Counted from the stretch's first letter, positions 51,275 through 60,997 are shown. The stretch is DNA of 64,000 nt from Streptomyces sp. NBC_00775 (GCF_036347135.1 NZ_CP108938.1:8742001-8806000), one strand, 5' to 3'. The notes: generated by a model not told the origin, from the letters alone. Program-made: numbers and translations.

Positions 51275-52062
51275 CCGAAGCCACCGAGGGAAACATCTGC
51301 CGCCGTCTCGTCGGCCGTACCGCCGTCATCACCGGCGCCGGCAGCGGCATCGGCCTCGCCACCGCGCGCCGGCTCGCCTCCGAGGGCGCCCATGTCGTCT
51401 GCGGCGACGTGGACGAGCAGCGCGGCAAGGCGGCCGCCGAGGAGATCGGCGGGATCTTCGTCAAGGTCGACGTCACCGACCCCGAGCAGGTCGAGGCGCT
51501 CTTCAAGACGGCGTACGACACCTACGGTTCCGTCGACATCGCCTTCAACAACGCGGGCATCTCGCCGCCCGACGACGACTCCATCCTGGAGACGGGCCTG
51601 GAGGCCTGGAAGCGCGTCCAGGAGGTCAACCTCACCTCCGTCTACCTGTGCTGCAAGGCCGCGATCCCCTACATGCGGCGCCAGGGCAAGGGCTCCATCA
51701 TCAACACGGCGTCCTTCGTGGCCCGGATGGGCGCGGCGACCTCGCAGATCTCGTACACGGCCTCCAAGGGCGGCGTCCTGGCCATGTCCCGCGAACTGGG
51801 CGTCCAGTTCGCCCGCGAGGGCATCCGGGTCAACGCCCTGTGCCCCGGGCCGGTGAACACCCCGCTCCTCCAGGAGCTGTTCGCCAAGGACCCGGAGCGG
51901 GCCGCGCGGCGGCTCGTGCACATCCCGGTCGGGCGGTTCGCCGAGGCGAACGAGATCGCCGCGGCGGTCGCGTTCCTCGCCAGCGACGACTCCTCCTTCG
52001 TCAACGCCACCGACTTCCTGGTGGACGGCGGAATCTCGGGCGCGTACGTCACGCCCCTGTAG
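51271..52062 (+). CDS. Short-chain dehydrogenase/reductase
   Basis: A 263-residue SDR. GRTAVITGAGSGIGLATARRL is the nucleotide motif TGxxxGIG; NNAGISPPDDD, then the catalytic Ser-Tyr-Lys set ending in SYTASKGGVLAM (YxxxK) and CPGPVNTPLL follow. GTG start overlaps the ALDH stop (GTGA). It may handle an alcohol/aldehyde step in the same pathway, but its substrate is not evident; ketoreductase annotation would also fit. Confidence 0.9.
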   Translation: MTEATEGNICRRLVGRTAVITGAGSGIGLATARRLASEGAHVVCGDVDEQRGKAAAEEIGGIFVKVDVTDPEQVEALFKTAYDTYGSVDIAFNNAGISPPDDDSILETGLEAWKRVQEVNLTSVYLCCKAAIPYMRRQGKGSIINTASFVARMGAATSQISYTASKGGVLAMSRELGVQFAREGIRVNALCPGPVNTPLLQELFAKDPERAARRLVHIPVGRFAEANEIAAAVAFLASDDSSFVNATDFLVDGGISGAYVTPL

Positions 52063-52086
52063 ATCACCTCGGTGTATGTACGTCCC

Positions 52087-53364
52087 ATGCGATGCCGATC
52101 CGTTTTCGCGTGGACCCTGGTCGCGGCCGCCGCCCTGGCGGCCGCACCGGCCGAGGCCGCACCGCCGGTCAGCCCGGTCAGCCTGGTCAGCCCGGACTGC
52201 CCCCGACTGTCCGGGAGTTGGTACGGCGACAACCGCGCCCACCTCCAGCAGGTGATCGATGAACGGGGCACCTGCGCCGGGCACGTCGGCCTGGGCCGGC
52301 GGCCGGTCGCCGCCTTCGACTGGGACAACACGGTCACCAAGAACGACGTCACCGACGCCACCCTCGCCTGGGCCCTCAAACACGACAAGATCCTGCGCCC
52401 GGCGGACTGGCAGGCCACCAGCGAATGGCTCACCGACGGGGCGAACACCGCCCTCACCGCCGCCTGCGGCACCGGCGTACCCGTGGGCGCGCCCCTGCCG
52501 ACCGCCACGAACACCCGCTGCACCGACGAGATCTTCGAGATCCGCGAGGACGGGCGGACCATGAGCGGCGCCGCCGCCTTCGCCGGCGACTGGAACCACC
52601 GGCGCACCGTCCCGCAGTACGCCTGGGTGCCCCAGCTGTTCGCCGGACACACGACCGCCGAGCTGACCTCGTACGCCCGACAGGCACGGAAGGCGGCCCT
52701 CGCGGCGCCCGTCGGCTCGACGCAGACCCTCGGCACCCACACGATCCCGGCGTACGTCCGCTACTACGACCAGCAGCGCGATCTGATCCGTACGCTCCAA
52801 AGAGCCGGATTCGACGTCTACATCGTCTCGGCGGGATCCGAACCCGTCACCGAGGTCTGGTCGCGCGGCGTCGGCGTCGACGCCCGGCACACGATCGCGA
52901 TCCGCTCCGTCCTCGACCGGCGCGGGCGGATCACCACCTGGAACCAGGGCTGCGGCGACGTACCGGCGAGCCGGGGCGAGGCCATCCCGTACATCGACGG
53001 GAAGCGCTGCTGGATCAACCAGGAGATCTACGGAGTGCGCGGCGCCACCGCCTGGCAGAAGCAGGACCGGCGCCACCGCACCGCGATCGCGGGCGGCGAC
53101 GCCGACACCGACGTCACGTTCGTCGGCGACGCCACCGGCGCGCACCTCGTCCTCAACCGCAACAAGAACGAACTCATGTGCCGGGCGTACGACGACGCCG
53201 ACGGCCGCTGGGTGATCAACCCGATGTTCATCGAGCCGCTGCCGCGCAGGCGGGATCCCTACCCGTGCTCGACCACCGCGTACAACGAGCCTGACGGGAC
53301 CAAAGGCCCGGTACTGAGGGAGGACGGTTCGGTCGTGCCCGACCGGGCGGACACCGTGTACTGA
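52087..53364 (+). CDS. Secreted HAD-superfamily phosphatase-like protein
   Basis: A 425-residue secreted HAD-fold protein. Signal peptide MRCRSVFAWTLVAAAALAAA, cleaved near AEA. Motif I is VAAFDWDNTVTKND (DxDxT with nucleophile Asp), near residue 70; motif II-like YIVSAGSEPV and motif III/IV-like AGGDADTDVTFVGDA supply Thr/Ser and the acidic residues. Many Cys and Trp residues suggest disulfides for life outside the cell. ATG 52087 is used, since an ATG five codons earlier would give a less regular signal peptide. Confidence 0.85.
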   Translation: MRCRSVFAWTLVAAAALAAAPAEAAPPVSPVSLVSPDCPRLSGSWYGDNRAHLQQVIDERGTCAGHVGLGRRPVAAFDWDNTVTKNDVTDATLAWALKHDKILRPADWQATSEWLTDGANTALTAACGTGVPVGAPLPTATNTRCTDEIFEIREDGRTMSGAAAFAGDWNHRRTVPQYAWVPQLFAGHTTAELTSYARQARKAALAAPVGSTQTLGTHTIPAYVRYYDQQRDLIRTLQRAGFDVYIVSAGSEPVTEVWSRGVGVDARHTIAIRSVLDRRGRITTWNQGCGDVPASRGEAIPYIDGKRCWINQEIYGVRGATAWQKQDRRHRTAIAGGDADTDVTFVGDATGAHLVLNRNKNELMCRAYDDADGRWVINPMFIEPLPRRRDPYPCSTTAYNEPDGTKGPVLREDGSVVPDRADTVY

Positions 53365-53392
53365 TCTTCGGGGCTCGTCCTAGAGTTTGGGG

Positions 53393-54328
53393 ATGAGCAT
53401 GACGCCTCCGCCCGGCTGGTACCGCGATCCGTCGTACCCGCTCGTCGAGCGCTGGTGGGACGGGACCGCGTGGACCGACCACCGGCGCCAGCCCGAGGCG
53501 CCCCAACTGCCGTTGACGCAGCCGGAGTCCCCCGGAGGGGGCGGTTCCGGCCGCGCCAAGGCCGTCGCGCTCTCCGTGGCCGGAGTCGTCCTCGTCGCCT
53601 CGATCGTCACGGGCGCCGTCCTGCTCCGCCGGGACGACGGCGGCGGCGACGCGGCGGCGACGACGACCGAGACGACGACCGCGACGACCGCGGTGTCCCC
53701 CACCGCGAGCGACACCCCGTCGCCCTCGGCGTCCACCTCCGCACCCTCGCCGGACGACCCGTCCGTCGTCGTGGACGAGCTCAACGGCATCACGTTGCCG
53801 CTGCTCGACGGCTGGGTCAGACCCCAGTACGTCGCCGAGCACGACATCGTGATGACGACTCCGGGCACGTACGACTGCCCGGGCGACCCCGGCCTCTGCC
53901 GGCACGGCCGGGTCATCTCGCGCACGGTCACGGGGAACGACGAGAAGTCCCCGAAGGCCCTCGCCCAGCAGGACATCGAGGACGCCGCGAAGAGCTCGTA
54001 CGACCGCGACCTCATCGACAACCGCCCCTTCAAGGGCATCACGTCCCACCAGGAGGTGAAGTCGGGCCAGGTCGCCGTCGCCGGACGTGCCGGGTACTTC
54101 GTGCGGTGGAAGGTCAAAACCCGGGTGGGGCCCGGCGGTTACGTCGAATCGCTGGCCTTTCCGTCCAGCGTGGGCTCGGAGTCGCTCGTCATCGTCCGCT
54201 TCGCCTTCGACGCGGGACCCGACGGCCCGCCGCTCACCGACATGGACAGGATCACCAAGGGGATCCGGCCGGTGGGCGACGCGGACACGGGTGGGGGCGT
54301 GGGCAGCAGCATCGGCCCGTCGAAGTGA
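53393..54328 (+). CDS. DUF2510 membrane-anchored secreted-domain protein
   Basis: A 311-residue protein. The N-terminal DUF2510 motif is TPPPGWYRDPSYPLVERWWD, GTAWTDH, followed by a Pro/Gly linker, one transmembrane helix (VALSVAGVVLVASIVTGAVL, about 56-75) and a Thr/Ser/Pro-rich stalk (TTTETTTATTAVSPTASDTP). The external domain (about 125-300) is beta-rich with a YDCPGDPGLCRHGR segment whose Cys pair may be a disulfide. Function unknown; the domain plan is common in actinobacterial envelope proteins. Confidence 0.8.
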   Translation: MSMTPPPGWYRDPSYPLVERWWDGTAWTDHRRQPEAPQLPLTQPESPGGGGSGRAKAVALSVAGVVLVASIVTGAVLLRRDDGGGDAAATTTETTTATTAVSPTASDTPSPSASTSAPSPDDPSVVVDELNGITLPLLDGWVRPQYVAEHDIVMTTPGTYDCPGDPGLCRHGRVISRTVTGNDEKSPKALAQQDIEDAAKSSYDRDLIDNRPFKGITSHQEVKSGQVAVAGRAGYFVRWKVKTRVGPGGYVESLAFPSSVGSESLVIVRFAFDAGPDGPPLTDMDRITKGIRPVGDADTGGGVGSSIGPSK

Positions 54329-54377
54329 ACCGGGTCACAAGGAGGAAGTGAACCGGATCACAGGCAAGTGGACCGGG

Positions 54378-55580
54378 TCACAGGAAGGTGTGGCCCTCGC
54401 CGCGATACGTCGGGACCGTGGCCGTCACCGCATCGCCCTCCACCAGATGCAGCGTGTCGAACCGCTCGCACAGTTCGCCGGCCTTGGCGTGCCGGAACCA
54501 CACCTTGTCGCCGATGAGCAGATCGTCGGCCGGGGAGCCGAGCAGCGGTGTCTGCACCTCGCCGGGGCCCTCCTGAGGGTCGTACTTCAGCCCCTCCGGG
54601 AGGTACGGGACCGGCAGCCGGTCGCGGCCCGGAGCGCCCGAGGCCGGGTAACCGCCGCCGAGGACCGTCACGATCCCGACGCCCGGCCGGCGGACGACGG
54701 GCTGGGCGAACAGCGCGGCGGGGCGCCCGGTGAACGAGGTGTAGTTGTCGAAGAGCCTCGGCACATAGAGCCCGGAGCCGGCCGCGATCTCGGTGACCGC
54801 GTCCTCGGCGGCCGTGTGCTGGACGCTGCCGGTGCCGCCGCCGTTGACGAACTCGAGGTCGGGCTCCACGGCCCGTACGGCGCGGACGACGTCGGCCCGC
54901 CGCTGGGCGAGCTCCTTGCGGGCGGTGGCCTGCATCAGCCGGACGGCACGCGAGCGCAGGGGCCTTCCCTCGACCGAGTCCCCGACGCCGGCGATATGAC
55001 CCTCGTAGGCCATGATCCCGACGAGCTTGAACCCCGGCCGCCGGACGACGGCGCGGGCCATGTCGGCGACCTGGCTGGGGGAGTGCAGCGGCGAACGGAG
55101 GGCGCCGACGCGGACCCGCCCGCCGAGCAGCTTGAGGGAGGTGTCCAACTCCAGGCAGACGCGCACGACTTCGGTGCCGCCCTGCCGGGCCTCGTCGATG
55201 AGACGGAGCTGGGCCGGGTCGTCGACCATGACGGTCACGGCGGCGGCGAGCTTGGGGTCGCTGGTCAGCTCGGCGTAGCCCTTGCGGTCCGCCGAGGGAT
55301 AGGCGAGCAGTACGTCGTCGAAGCCGGACCTCGCCAGCCACAGGGACTCGGCGAGGGTGAAGGACATGATTCCCGCGAAGCCGTCCCGGTCCAGGACACG
55401 TTCGAGCAGGGTGCGGCAGCGGACGGACTTGCTGGCGACACGGATCGGCTTGCCGCCGGCCCGGCGGACGAGATCGTCCGCGTTCGCGTCGAAGGCCTCC
55501 AGGTCCACGATCGCGACGGGGGCGTCGAGGTGAGCGGTGGCCCGGTCGTAACGGGCCCGGTCTGCGGCGCGGGCAGTCAT
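54378..55580 (-). CDS. PLP-dependent amino acid deaminase/aldolase (fold type III)
   Basis: A 400-residue enzyme of the alanine racemase/D-threonine aldolase N-domain fold. RVASKSVRCRTLLERVL includes the PLP lysine in the ASKSVRC motif (about residue 50); GIMAYEGHIAG, NGGGTGSVQHT and VLGGGYPASGAPGRDRLP follow the family order. The C-terminal domain holds GDKVWFRHAKAGELCERFD. Likely acts on a D-hydroxy-amino acid or other amino acid; exact reaction unknown. ATG with GGCAGG upstream. Confidence 0.85.
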   Translation of the reverse strand: MTARAADRARYDRATAHLDAPVAIVDLEAFDANADDLVRRAGGKPIRVASKSVRCRTLLERVLDRDGFAGIMSFTLAESLWLARSGFDDVLLAYPSADRKGYAELTSDPKLAAAVTVMVDDPAQLRLIDEARQGGTEVVRVCLELDTSLKLLGGRVRVGALRSPLHSPSQVADMARAVVRRPGFKLVGIMAYEGHIAGVGDSVEGRPLRSRAVRLMQATARKELAQRRADVVRAVRAVEPDLEFVNGGGTGSVQHTAAEDAVTEIAAGSGLYVPRLFDNYTSFTGRPAALFAQPVVRRPGVGIVTVLGGGYPASGAPGRDRLPVPYLPEGLKYDPQEGPGEVQTPLLGSPADDLLIGDKVWFRHAKAGELCERFDTLHLVEGDAVTATVPTYRGEGHTFL

Positions 55581-55853
55581 GACCGAAGCCTGCCAGACTC
55601 GATTACCGCAGGGTAGGGGGACGTTCCGGGCAGATGCCCCGGGGCCCCGGACTGGTTCCCTCCGGGCCAGGGTCAACCCGTAGAGTGACGCGCACGCAGG
55701 GAGGAACGACCTTGTCCCGACGGGCTCTGCCCGGGGTGACGGTCCACCGGTGCGGGTATGCGTGCCCGTGGCGGTTTCCCTTCCGCACCTGTGAAACGGC
55801 CCCGCCGAGCTCCGCGGCGGTCCGACAGCCCGGTACGAGGAAACGGGGGGTCC

Positions 55854-57785
55854 ATGAGCACGGAAGCGCGCCGCGCCTCCATCCCCCCGCGTCCGTCGAC
55901 TCCGCCCGGTTCTTCGGCATCGTCTTCTTCGACTCCGCCCGGTTCCTCGACTCCAGCCGGTTCTTCGACTCCGTCCGGTTCGCCGACTTCGTCCGGTTCC
56001 TCGGCTCCGTCCGGTTCGCCGACTTCGTCCGGTTCCTCGGCTCCGTCCCGTTCGCGGACTCCGTCCGGCCCGGCGGACCAGGCCGGTCCCATGCCTCCGT
56101 CCAGTCCTCCTACGTCTCCGCCCGGCCCGGCGACCCCACCTCGCCCGGAGCGGCCTCCGACGTCGGGAGAGTCGTTCGTGCCGGACGGGACCGACTCTCG
56201 GGGAGAGCCCGCGTCGCGAGGCGAAGCCGCAGGGTGGGCTGAGACCGCGGGGCGCGAGGTCCCGTCGCCGGGACAGACCTCGTCGCGGGAAGCGACCGCG
56301 GCGCGGGCAGAGTCACTGGCGCCGCCCCGCCCGACGACCCCGCCGACCCGCAGCCCCGTGCTTCCGCCCCGCCCCCAGGCCGCACCGGCGGGCAGCAACC
56401 CTCCGCCCCGTCCGGTGAACCCGCCCGCGGCGGGGGAGGCCTTCGGCTCGTCCTCGTCCTCGTCCTGGTCCCGGCCGGGTGAAGGGACGGCGGAGGGCGA
56501 CGGTCCTCGGTCGTCCGGTGGCGGCCCTGTGTCGGGTGCGGGGCGAGGCCCGCGTGTGCCGGCGCCGGCGAGGTCCTTCGACTTCTTCGACTCCTCCTCC
56601 GATACGCCGGTGTCGGCGCCGGACGCCACCAGTGGCCCGCAGGGCTCCGCGTCGGCGGCCGGGGTGGAGGCCCGGCGTTTTCCCGAGCTGCGGCCCGGGC
56701 GCCGGGCCGGTCAGGTGGGCCCGCCGCCGCCCGCTGCCTCCGCGCGGTTCCCGGACGCGCCGCCCGTGACCGCGGAGAGCGGCCGTGGTGTGTCGCCCGC
56801 CGCTGCCGCACGCCGTGCCGGCGTGTCCGTGGAGGGGCCCAGCGAGACCACCAGGCGGCTGCGGCCCATCCCGGCCGAGGACCCCGCCGGAAAACCCCCG
56901 GCTCCCACACCTACGGTTCCCACACCTCCGTCAGTAACCCCGTCACCAACCCCGAGCGTGGAGCGCCCCTTCGTGTCGTTCGCGCAGCCGGAGACGTACG
57001 ACGACGGCACGCGCCCGGTCGCCAGGCGGCGCACCCGACCCCGTACGGCCGCAGCTGCGGCCTGTGTCGTCCTCGGGCTCGGGCTCATCGGCGGTGCGGT
57101 GACGGGGAGTTGGCTGACCGGTGACGGCGGGGACGGGCCCGGTTCGCGCAGCGCCTACGCGGCGGCCGCGGAGCTCTGGCACAGCGTTCCCGTGGACGAG
57201 CTCTTCCCGCCCACCGTGCAGGGCGACGGCGCGGGCCCCGGCGGCGCCGACCGCACCTGGACCCGTATCGCCGTCGCTCCGGACACCGGCTGCAAGGACG
57301 CCTTCGACCCGCTGCTGCGCAAGGCCCTCGCCCCGGTCGGCTGCCTGCGGCTGCTGCGCGCCACCTACACGGACGCGACCCGCAGCCATGTCACCACCGT
57401 CGGCCTGCTGTTCACCAAGGCGGACGCGGCGGCCATGACCTCCCTGAAGGCTCGCTTCCAGAAAGAGGACCTGGGCAGCCGCACCGACCTGATGCCCCGC
57501 CCGTACGCCGTGAAGGGCACCGCCGCCGAGGGCTTCGGCGACGCCCAGCGCGCCTCCTGGACGGTGTCGGTCCTCACCGACGCCCCCGTCGTCGTCTACG
57601 CCGTCTCCGGCTTCGCGGACGGCCGCACCGTCACGGCTCCCCAGCCCGCCGCCGACGCCATGAAGGCCGGCGCCACCACGGCCCCGGCCCAGGCGGGTCT
57701 CGGCCACGAGGCGCAGGGCCTCGCCGACCGTGTGGAGCGAGGCCTTCGCAAGACCGCCACCTCGGCCACGGAGAAGCCTTCATGA
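55854..57785 (+). CDS. Ser/Pro-rich membrane-anchored protein
   Basis: A 643-residue protein. The first 390 residues are disordered and rich in Ser, Pro and Thr, including repeats at about 25-75 (GSPTSSGSSAPS copies encoded by near-identical DNA, and SSxPPG units). A transmembrane helix, RTAAAAACVVLGLGLIGGAV, near 395-415, is followed by a 220-residue outer domain with two Cys (APDTGCKDAF, APVGCLRLL) likely disulfide-bonded. The large disordered N-terminal part is cytoplasmic if this is type II topology. ATG with GGGGGG upstream. Its stop overlaps the mycosin gene, so the pair is coupled; a substrate or regulator role for the protease is inferred. Confidence 0.8.
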   Translation: MSTEARRASIPPRPSTPPGSSASSSSTPPGSSTPAGSSTPSGSPTSSGSSAPSGSPTSSGSSAPSRSRTPSGPADQAGPMPPSSPPTSPPGPATPPRPERPPTSGESFVPDGTDSRGEPASRGEAAGWAETAGREVPSPGQTSSREATAARAESLAPPRPTTPPTRSPVLPPRPQAAPAGSNPPPRPVNPPAAGEAFGSSSSSSWSRPGEGTAEGDGPRSSGGGPVSGAGRGPRVPAPARSFDFFDSSSDTPVSAPDATSGPQGSASAAGVEARRFPELRPGRRAGQVGPPPPAASARFPDAPPVTAESGRGVSPAAAARRAGVSVEGPSETTRRLRPIPAEDPAGKPPAPTPTVPTPPSVTPSPTPSVERPFVSFAQPETYDDGTRPVARRRTRPRTAAAAACVVLGLGLIGGAVTGSWLTGDGGDGPGSRSAYAAAAELWHSVPVDELFPPTVQGDGAGPGGADRTWTRIAVAPDTGCKDAFDPLLRKALAPVGCLRLLRATYTDATRSHVTTVGLLFTKADAAAMTSLKARFQKEDLGSRTDLMPRPYAVKGTAAEGFGDAQRASWTVSVLTDAPVVVYAVSGFADGRTVTAPQPAADAMKAGATTAPAQAGLGHEAQGLADRVERGLRKTATSATEKPS

Positions 57786-58984
57786 CCCGCAAGGCCGGAG
57801 CGTCCCGCAGGGCCGGAGTGACCCGCAGGACCGGACTCCTCAGCGTCCTGCTGGCCGCCTCCCTCGCCCTGGTCCCGTCCACGGCCGCCCACGCCGACGG
57901 CATACGCGCCCAGCAGTGGGCCCTCGACGCGATGCACACCCAGGAGGCCTGGCGCACGACGAAGGGCAAGGGCATCACCGTCGCCGTCCTCGACACCGGC
58001 GTCGACGCCCAGCACCCGGACCTCGCGGGCAACGTCCTCACCGGCAAGGACATGGTCGGCTTCGGAGCCTCCCGCGGCGACCGGTCCTGGGCCCGGCACG
58101 GCACCGCCATGGCGGGCATCATCGCCGGTCACGGCCACGGCGCGGGCAACGCCGACGGCGTCATGGGCATCGCCCCCAAGGCCAAGATCCTCCCGGTCCG
58201 GGTGATCCTCGAAGACGGCGACTCGGCCCGGACGAAGGCCCGAAACACCCGCGGCAACGCCCTCGCCGAGGGCATCCGCTGGGCCACCGACCACGGCGCC
58301 GACGTCATCAACCTCTCCCTCGGCGACGACTCCAAGTCAGCCCACCCCGAACCCGCCGAGGACGAGGCCGTCCAGTACGCCCTGAAGAAGGGCGCCGTCG
58401 TCGTCGCCTCGGCCGGCAACGGGGGCGAGAAGGGCGACCACATCTCCTACCCGGCCGCGTACCCGGGCGTGATCGCCGCGACCGCCGTCGACCGGTACGG
58501 CACCCGCGCCTCGTTCTCCACCCGCCGCTGGTACGCCACCGTCAGCGCCCCGGGCGTCGACGTCGTCATCGCCGACCCGGACGACCGCTACTACTCGGGC
58601 TGGGGCACCAGCGCGGCGTCCGCGTTCGTCTCCGGCGCGGTCGCGCTCGTCAAGGCGGCCCACCCGGGCCTCTCCCCGGCCCAGATCAAACAGCTTCTGG
58701 AAGACACCGCCCGCGACGCCCCCTCCGGCGGCCACGACGACTCCCGCGGCTTCGGCTTCGTCGACCCCGCCGCCGCCATCAAGGCCGCCGCCCGCATCAA
58801 GCCGGAGGGCCTCGACTCGGCGGCGTACGGCGAGAAGTACTTCGGTACGGGCCCCGACGCCCCCGAGGACGACAACAACTCCGCCGGCTGGGCGGGCCCA
58901 CTCGCCGGCGGCCTCGGCGCGGTCCTGCTCGCATCGGCGGTGGCGCTGTGGCGGGGCCGCAGATTCTCGGAGCACACCCGGTAA
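57782..58984 (+). CDS. Mycosin-like membrane-anchored subtilisin (S8) protease
   Basis: A 400-residue subtilase like type VII secretion-associated mycosins. Signal peptide to about residue 38 (LLSVLLAASLALVPSTAAHA). The triad is D71 in VAVLDTGVDAQHPDL, H106 in RHGTAMAGIIAGHG and S277 in GTSAASAFVSGAVAL (GTSAASAF instead of GTSMATPF). Oxyanion N lies in VASAGNGG. A C-terminal helix, GWAGPLAGGLGAVLLASAVAL, anchors it, followed by RGRR. It overlaps the Ser/Pro-rich gene by 4 bases. No ESX secretion genes are in the window. Confidence 0.9.
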   Translation: MTRKAGASRRAGVTRRTGLLSVLLAASLALVPSTAAHADGIRAQQWALDAMHTQEAWRTTKGKGITVAVLDTGVDAQHPDLAGNVLTGKDMVGFGASRGDRSWARHGTAMAGIIAGHGHGAGNADGVMGIAPKAKILPVRVILEDGDSARTKARNTRGNALAEGIRWATDHGADVINLSLGDDSKSAHPEPAEDEAVQYALKKGAVVVASAGNGGEKGDHISYPAAYPGVIAATAVDRYGTRASFSTRRWYATVSAPGVDVVIADPDDRYYSGWGTSAASAFVSGAVALVKAAHPGLSPAQIKQLLEDTARDAPSGGHDDSRGFGFVDPAAAIKAAARIKPEGLDSAAYGEKYFGTGPDAPEDDNNSAGWAGPLAGGLGAVLLASAVALWRGRRFSEHTR

Positions 58985-59017
58985 AGGCGCCCCGCAAGGT
59001 AAGCGCGCCTCGGAGGA

Positions 59018-59079
59018 GCGCCCCGCAAGGGGCGCGGGGCTGTGACATATGGGGCTCCGCCGCATGGGCGCGACCAGCC
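59018..59079. repeat. Intergenic hairpin plus dispersed GC-rich element
   Basis: GCGCCCC-gcaa-GGGGCGC (59018-59035) is a terminator-like hairpin after the mycosin gene, and the following bases to 59079 match the element at 18371-18422 nearly base for base. It separates mycosin from the converging beta-lactamase-fold gene. Confidence 0.6.
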
Positions 59080-59123
59080 GCATACGGCCGCAACTATGAC
59101 GACGGCGGCGACAGAACCAACGC

Positions 59124-60098
59124 TCAGGCCTGGCCGTCCGCGAGCGCGGACACGGCGGCCTTGGCCGTGGCCTCCACCAGCGAAATCCCCTTCGCCTGCG
59201 TCGAGTTGCCGTTCGACAGCGTCGCCACCAGATAGTCGTGCCCGTCGACGGTGACCCGCCCGATGCTGTTGATGTCCCACAGCCCGGTCGTGCTGCGCGC
59301 CAGCCACCCGTTCTTCAGGGCCCACTTGGAGCCGTCGGCCGCGGCCGACACCCCCCATTGCTGATCGACCTCGATCTCCCCCATGAGCCCCTGAAGGTAC
59401 GTCTGCGAGGACTCGCTGAGCTTCGAGTCGTCCCCGAACACCTGCTGGAGCAGGGTGAGTTGATCGGCGGCCGTGGTCTGGGTCAGCCCCCACAGCATGT
59501 TGTCGCCGCCCGCGGTGTCCGTGAGTCCGAAGCGCTTGTTCGCGGCGTCGAGCCCCTTCGCCTTGCCGATGATCCGCCACAGCGCCGACGCCGATGTGTT
59601 GTCGCTGTTCTCGATCATCGCCGTGGCGTACGTCTTCTCCTGCGCCGTCAGATGCCGGTCCGCGTCCTGCGCCTGGAGCAGCAGCGTGGCCAGGATGTCG
59701 ACCTTCACGATGCTCGCCGTGTCGAAGGCGGAGTCGCCGTACGTGGCGCTCTCGCCGGAGTCGGTGTCGAGGACCGCGACCGACACCTTCGCGGTGTCCG
59801 CCACGGTCACGTCCTTCATCGCCTTGGCGAGAGTTGCGTCCCAGTCAACCGAGGGCTCCGCCACAGGTTCCACCGAGGCCTCCTCGCTGACGGCCGGCGA
59901 TGTCGAGGACGACGCCGAGGGCGCGGACGACGACGCCGACGACGATACGAGGCCCGGGCCGTCGTGCGCCTGCGCCTTCACGTACACGGTCCCGGCAGCC
60001 GTACCGCCCACAAGGACGACGGAGGCCACCAAGGTGTAGAGGATTGGCGTGCGTCGGGAGGGGCGGGCTCGGCGCCCGCGTGCTCTGTGACGGTCCAT
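59124..60098 (-). CDS. Class A beta-lactamase-fold serine hydrolase
   Basis: A 324-residue secreted or membrane-anchored penicillin-recognising-fold protein. N-terminal basic patch and helix (PILYTLVASVVLVGGTAAGT), then a Ser-rich linker. The SxxK motif is DTASIVKVDIL, SDN is IENSDNTSASAL, and the third motif is WALKNGWL (KNG instead of KTG). No Glu166-type omega loop is evident, so peptidase or carboxyesterase activity is as likely as beta-lactamase. It is on the opposite strand to the mycosin gene and converges on it. Confidence 0.85.
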   Translation of the reverse strand: MDRHRARGRRARPSRRTPILYTLVASVVLVGGTAAGTVYVKAQAHDGPGLVSSSASSSAPSASSSTSPAVSEEASVEPVAEPSVDWDATLAKAMKDVTVADTAKVSVAVLDTDSGESATYGDSAFDTASIVKVDILATLLLQAQDADRHLTAQEKTYATAMIENSDNTSASALWRIIGKAKGLDAANKRFGLTDTAGGDNMLWGLTQTTAADQLTLLQQVFGDDSKLSESSQTYLQGLMGEIEVDQQWGVSAAADGSKWALKNGWLARSTTGLWDINSIGRVTVDGHDYLVATLSNGNSTQAKGISLVEATAKAAVSALADGQA

Positions 60099-60247
60099 CC
60101 CGCGATGCTGGATGCCGGGCCTGTGTCCGCGGTTAGACGAATGTTAGAGGTGTGTCAGGGAAACCTGAGAAACCGATGAGTCCCGTCACTGCCGGGTTTC
60201 CGGGGCCGCACAAGCGCAGCAGCATCCCCCCTATAGGGTCGGGGACC

Positions 60248-60979
60248 GTGGCGAACAAGAACATTCCCGACTCCGGCTTCTCCGACGACGACGGTTCCGC
60301 CGATCCCCGGCTGAGCGCGGCGCTCGCGGCCTGGGCCGAGGACCGCACCGCCGTAGGGCCCGTCCTGGAGGCGCTCACGGGCGCCCGGCTGCTCGTGCCC
60401 GTCGTGGCCGTCCTCGGCGAGGTCGAGGAGGACGCGAAGGGGCTGCGCCACGAGAAGACCAGCGACATGGCCGTGCCGACCCTGAAGGCCGGCAGCCGCA
60501 CCGCGCTGCCCGCCTTCACGTCCACCGAGTCGCTGGCCCGCTGGGACCCCGAGGCCCGCCCCGTCGCCGTACCCCTGCATCAGGCCCTGCAGGCGGCGGC
60601 GCACGAGAAGGCCGACACGATCGTGCTCGACATGGCAGGGCCCGTGCCCTACGAGCTGACGGGCTCGGCCCTGCTGGCGCTCGCTGAGGGGCGTACGTCC
60701 GCCGACCCGCTCGCCGACCCGGCCGTCGTCGACGCGGTACGGGCCGCGGTCGCCGCCGAGCCCATGGTGCTCCGCGCCCACCTCGGCCCCGGTCAGGCCG
60801 ACGGCATCCTCGCCCTCGTACTGGACCCGTCCGCCGCCCCGGCCGAGACCGCCCGCGCGCTCGGCGAGCGGCTCGCGGCCGACGAAACGCTGAGGGCCCG
60901 CCTGGTGCGCGGCCTCGACCTGGCATTTCTGCCGGCCGGAGCGACGCCGCCGGGCGAGCCCCTCTATGTACGTTCCTGA
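60248..60979 (+). CDS. SseB-family protein
   Basis: A 243-residue protein of the SseB N-terminal domain family, whose role in actinobacteria is not established. GTG start with GGGG six bases before. LVPVVAVLGEVEEDAKG, TDMAVPTLKAGSRTALPAFT-type strands and RPVAVPLHQALQAAAHEKAD follow the family pattern. No membrane segment or signal peptide. Usually found near the infC operon in streptomycetes, as here. Confidence 0.85.
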   Translation: MANKNIPDSGFSDDDGSADPRLSAALAAWAEDRTAVGPVLEALTGARLLVPVVAVLGEVEEDAKGLRHEKTSDMAVPTLKAGSRTALPAFTSTESLARWDPEARPVAVPLHQALQAAAHEKADTIVLDMAGPVPYELTGSALLALAEGRTSADPLADPAVVDAVRAAVAAEPMVLRAHLGPGQADGILALVLDPSAAPAETARALGERLAADETLRARLVRGLDLAFLPAGATPPGEPLYVRS

Positions 60980-60997
60980 TGTTCTGGCGGTGCGGTC

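Noticed and set aside
55634..56242. Phe/Asp-rich plus-strand frame (FFDSARFLDSSRFF repeats) over the Ser/Pro-rich gene
   Set aside because: A frame-shifted reading of the same repeated DNA; the Ser/Pro frame is supported by its start, transmembrane helix and coupling to the protease.
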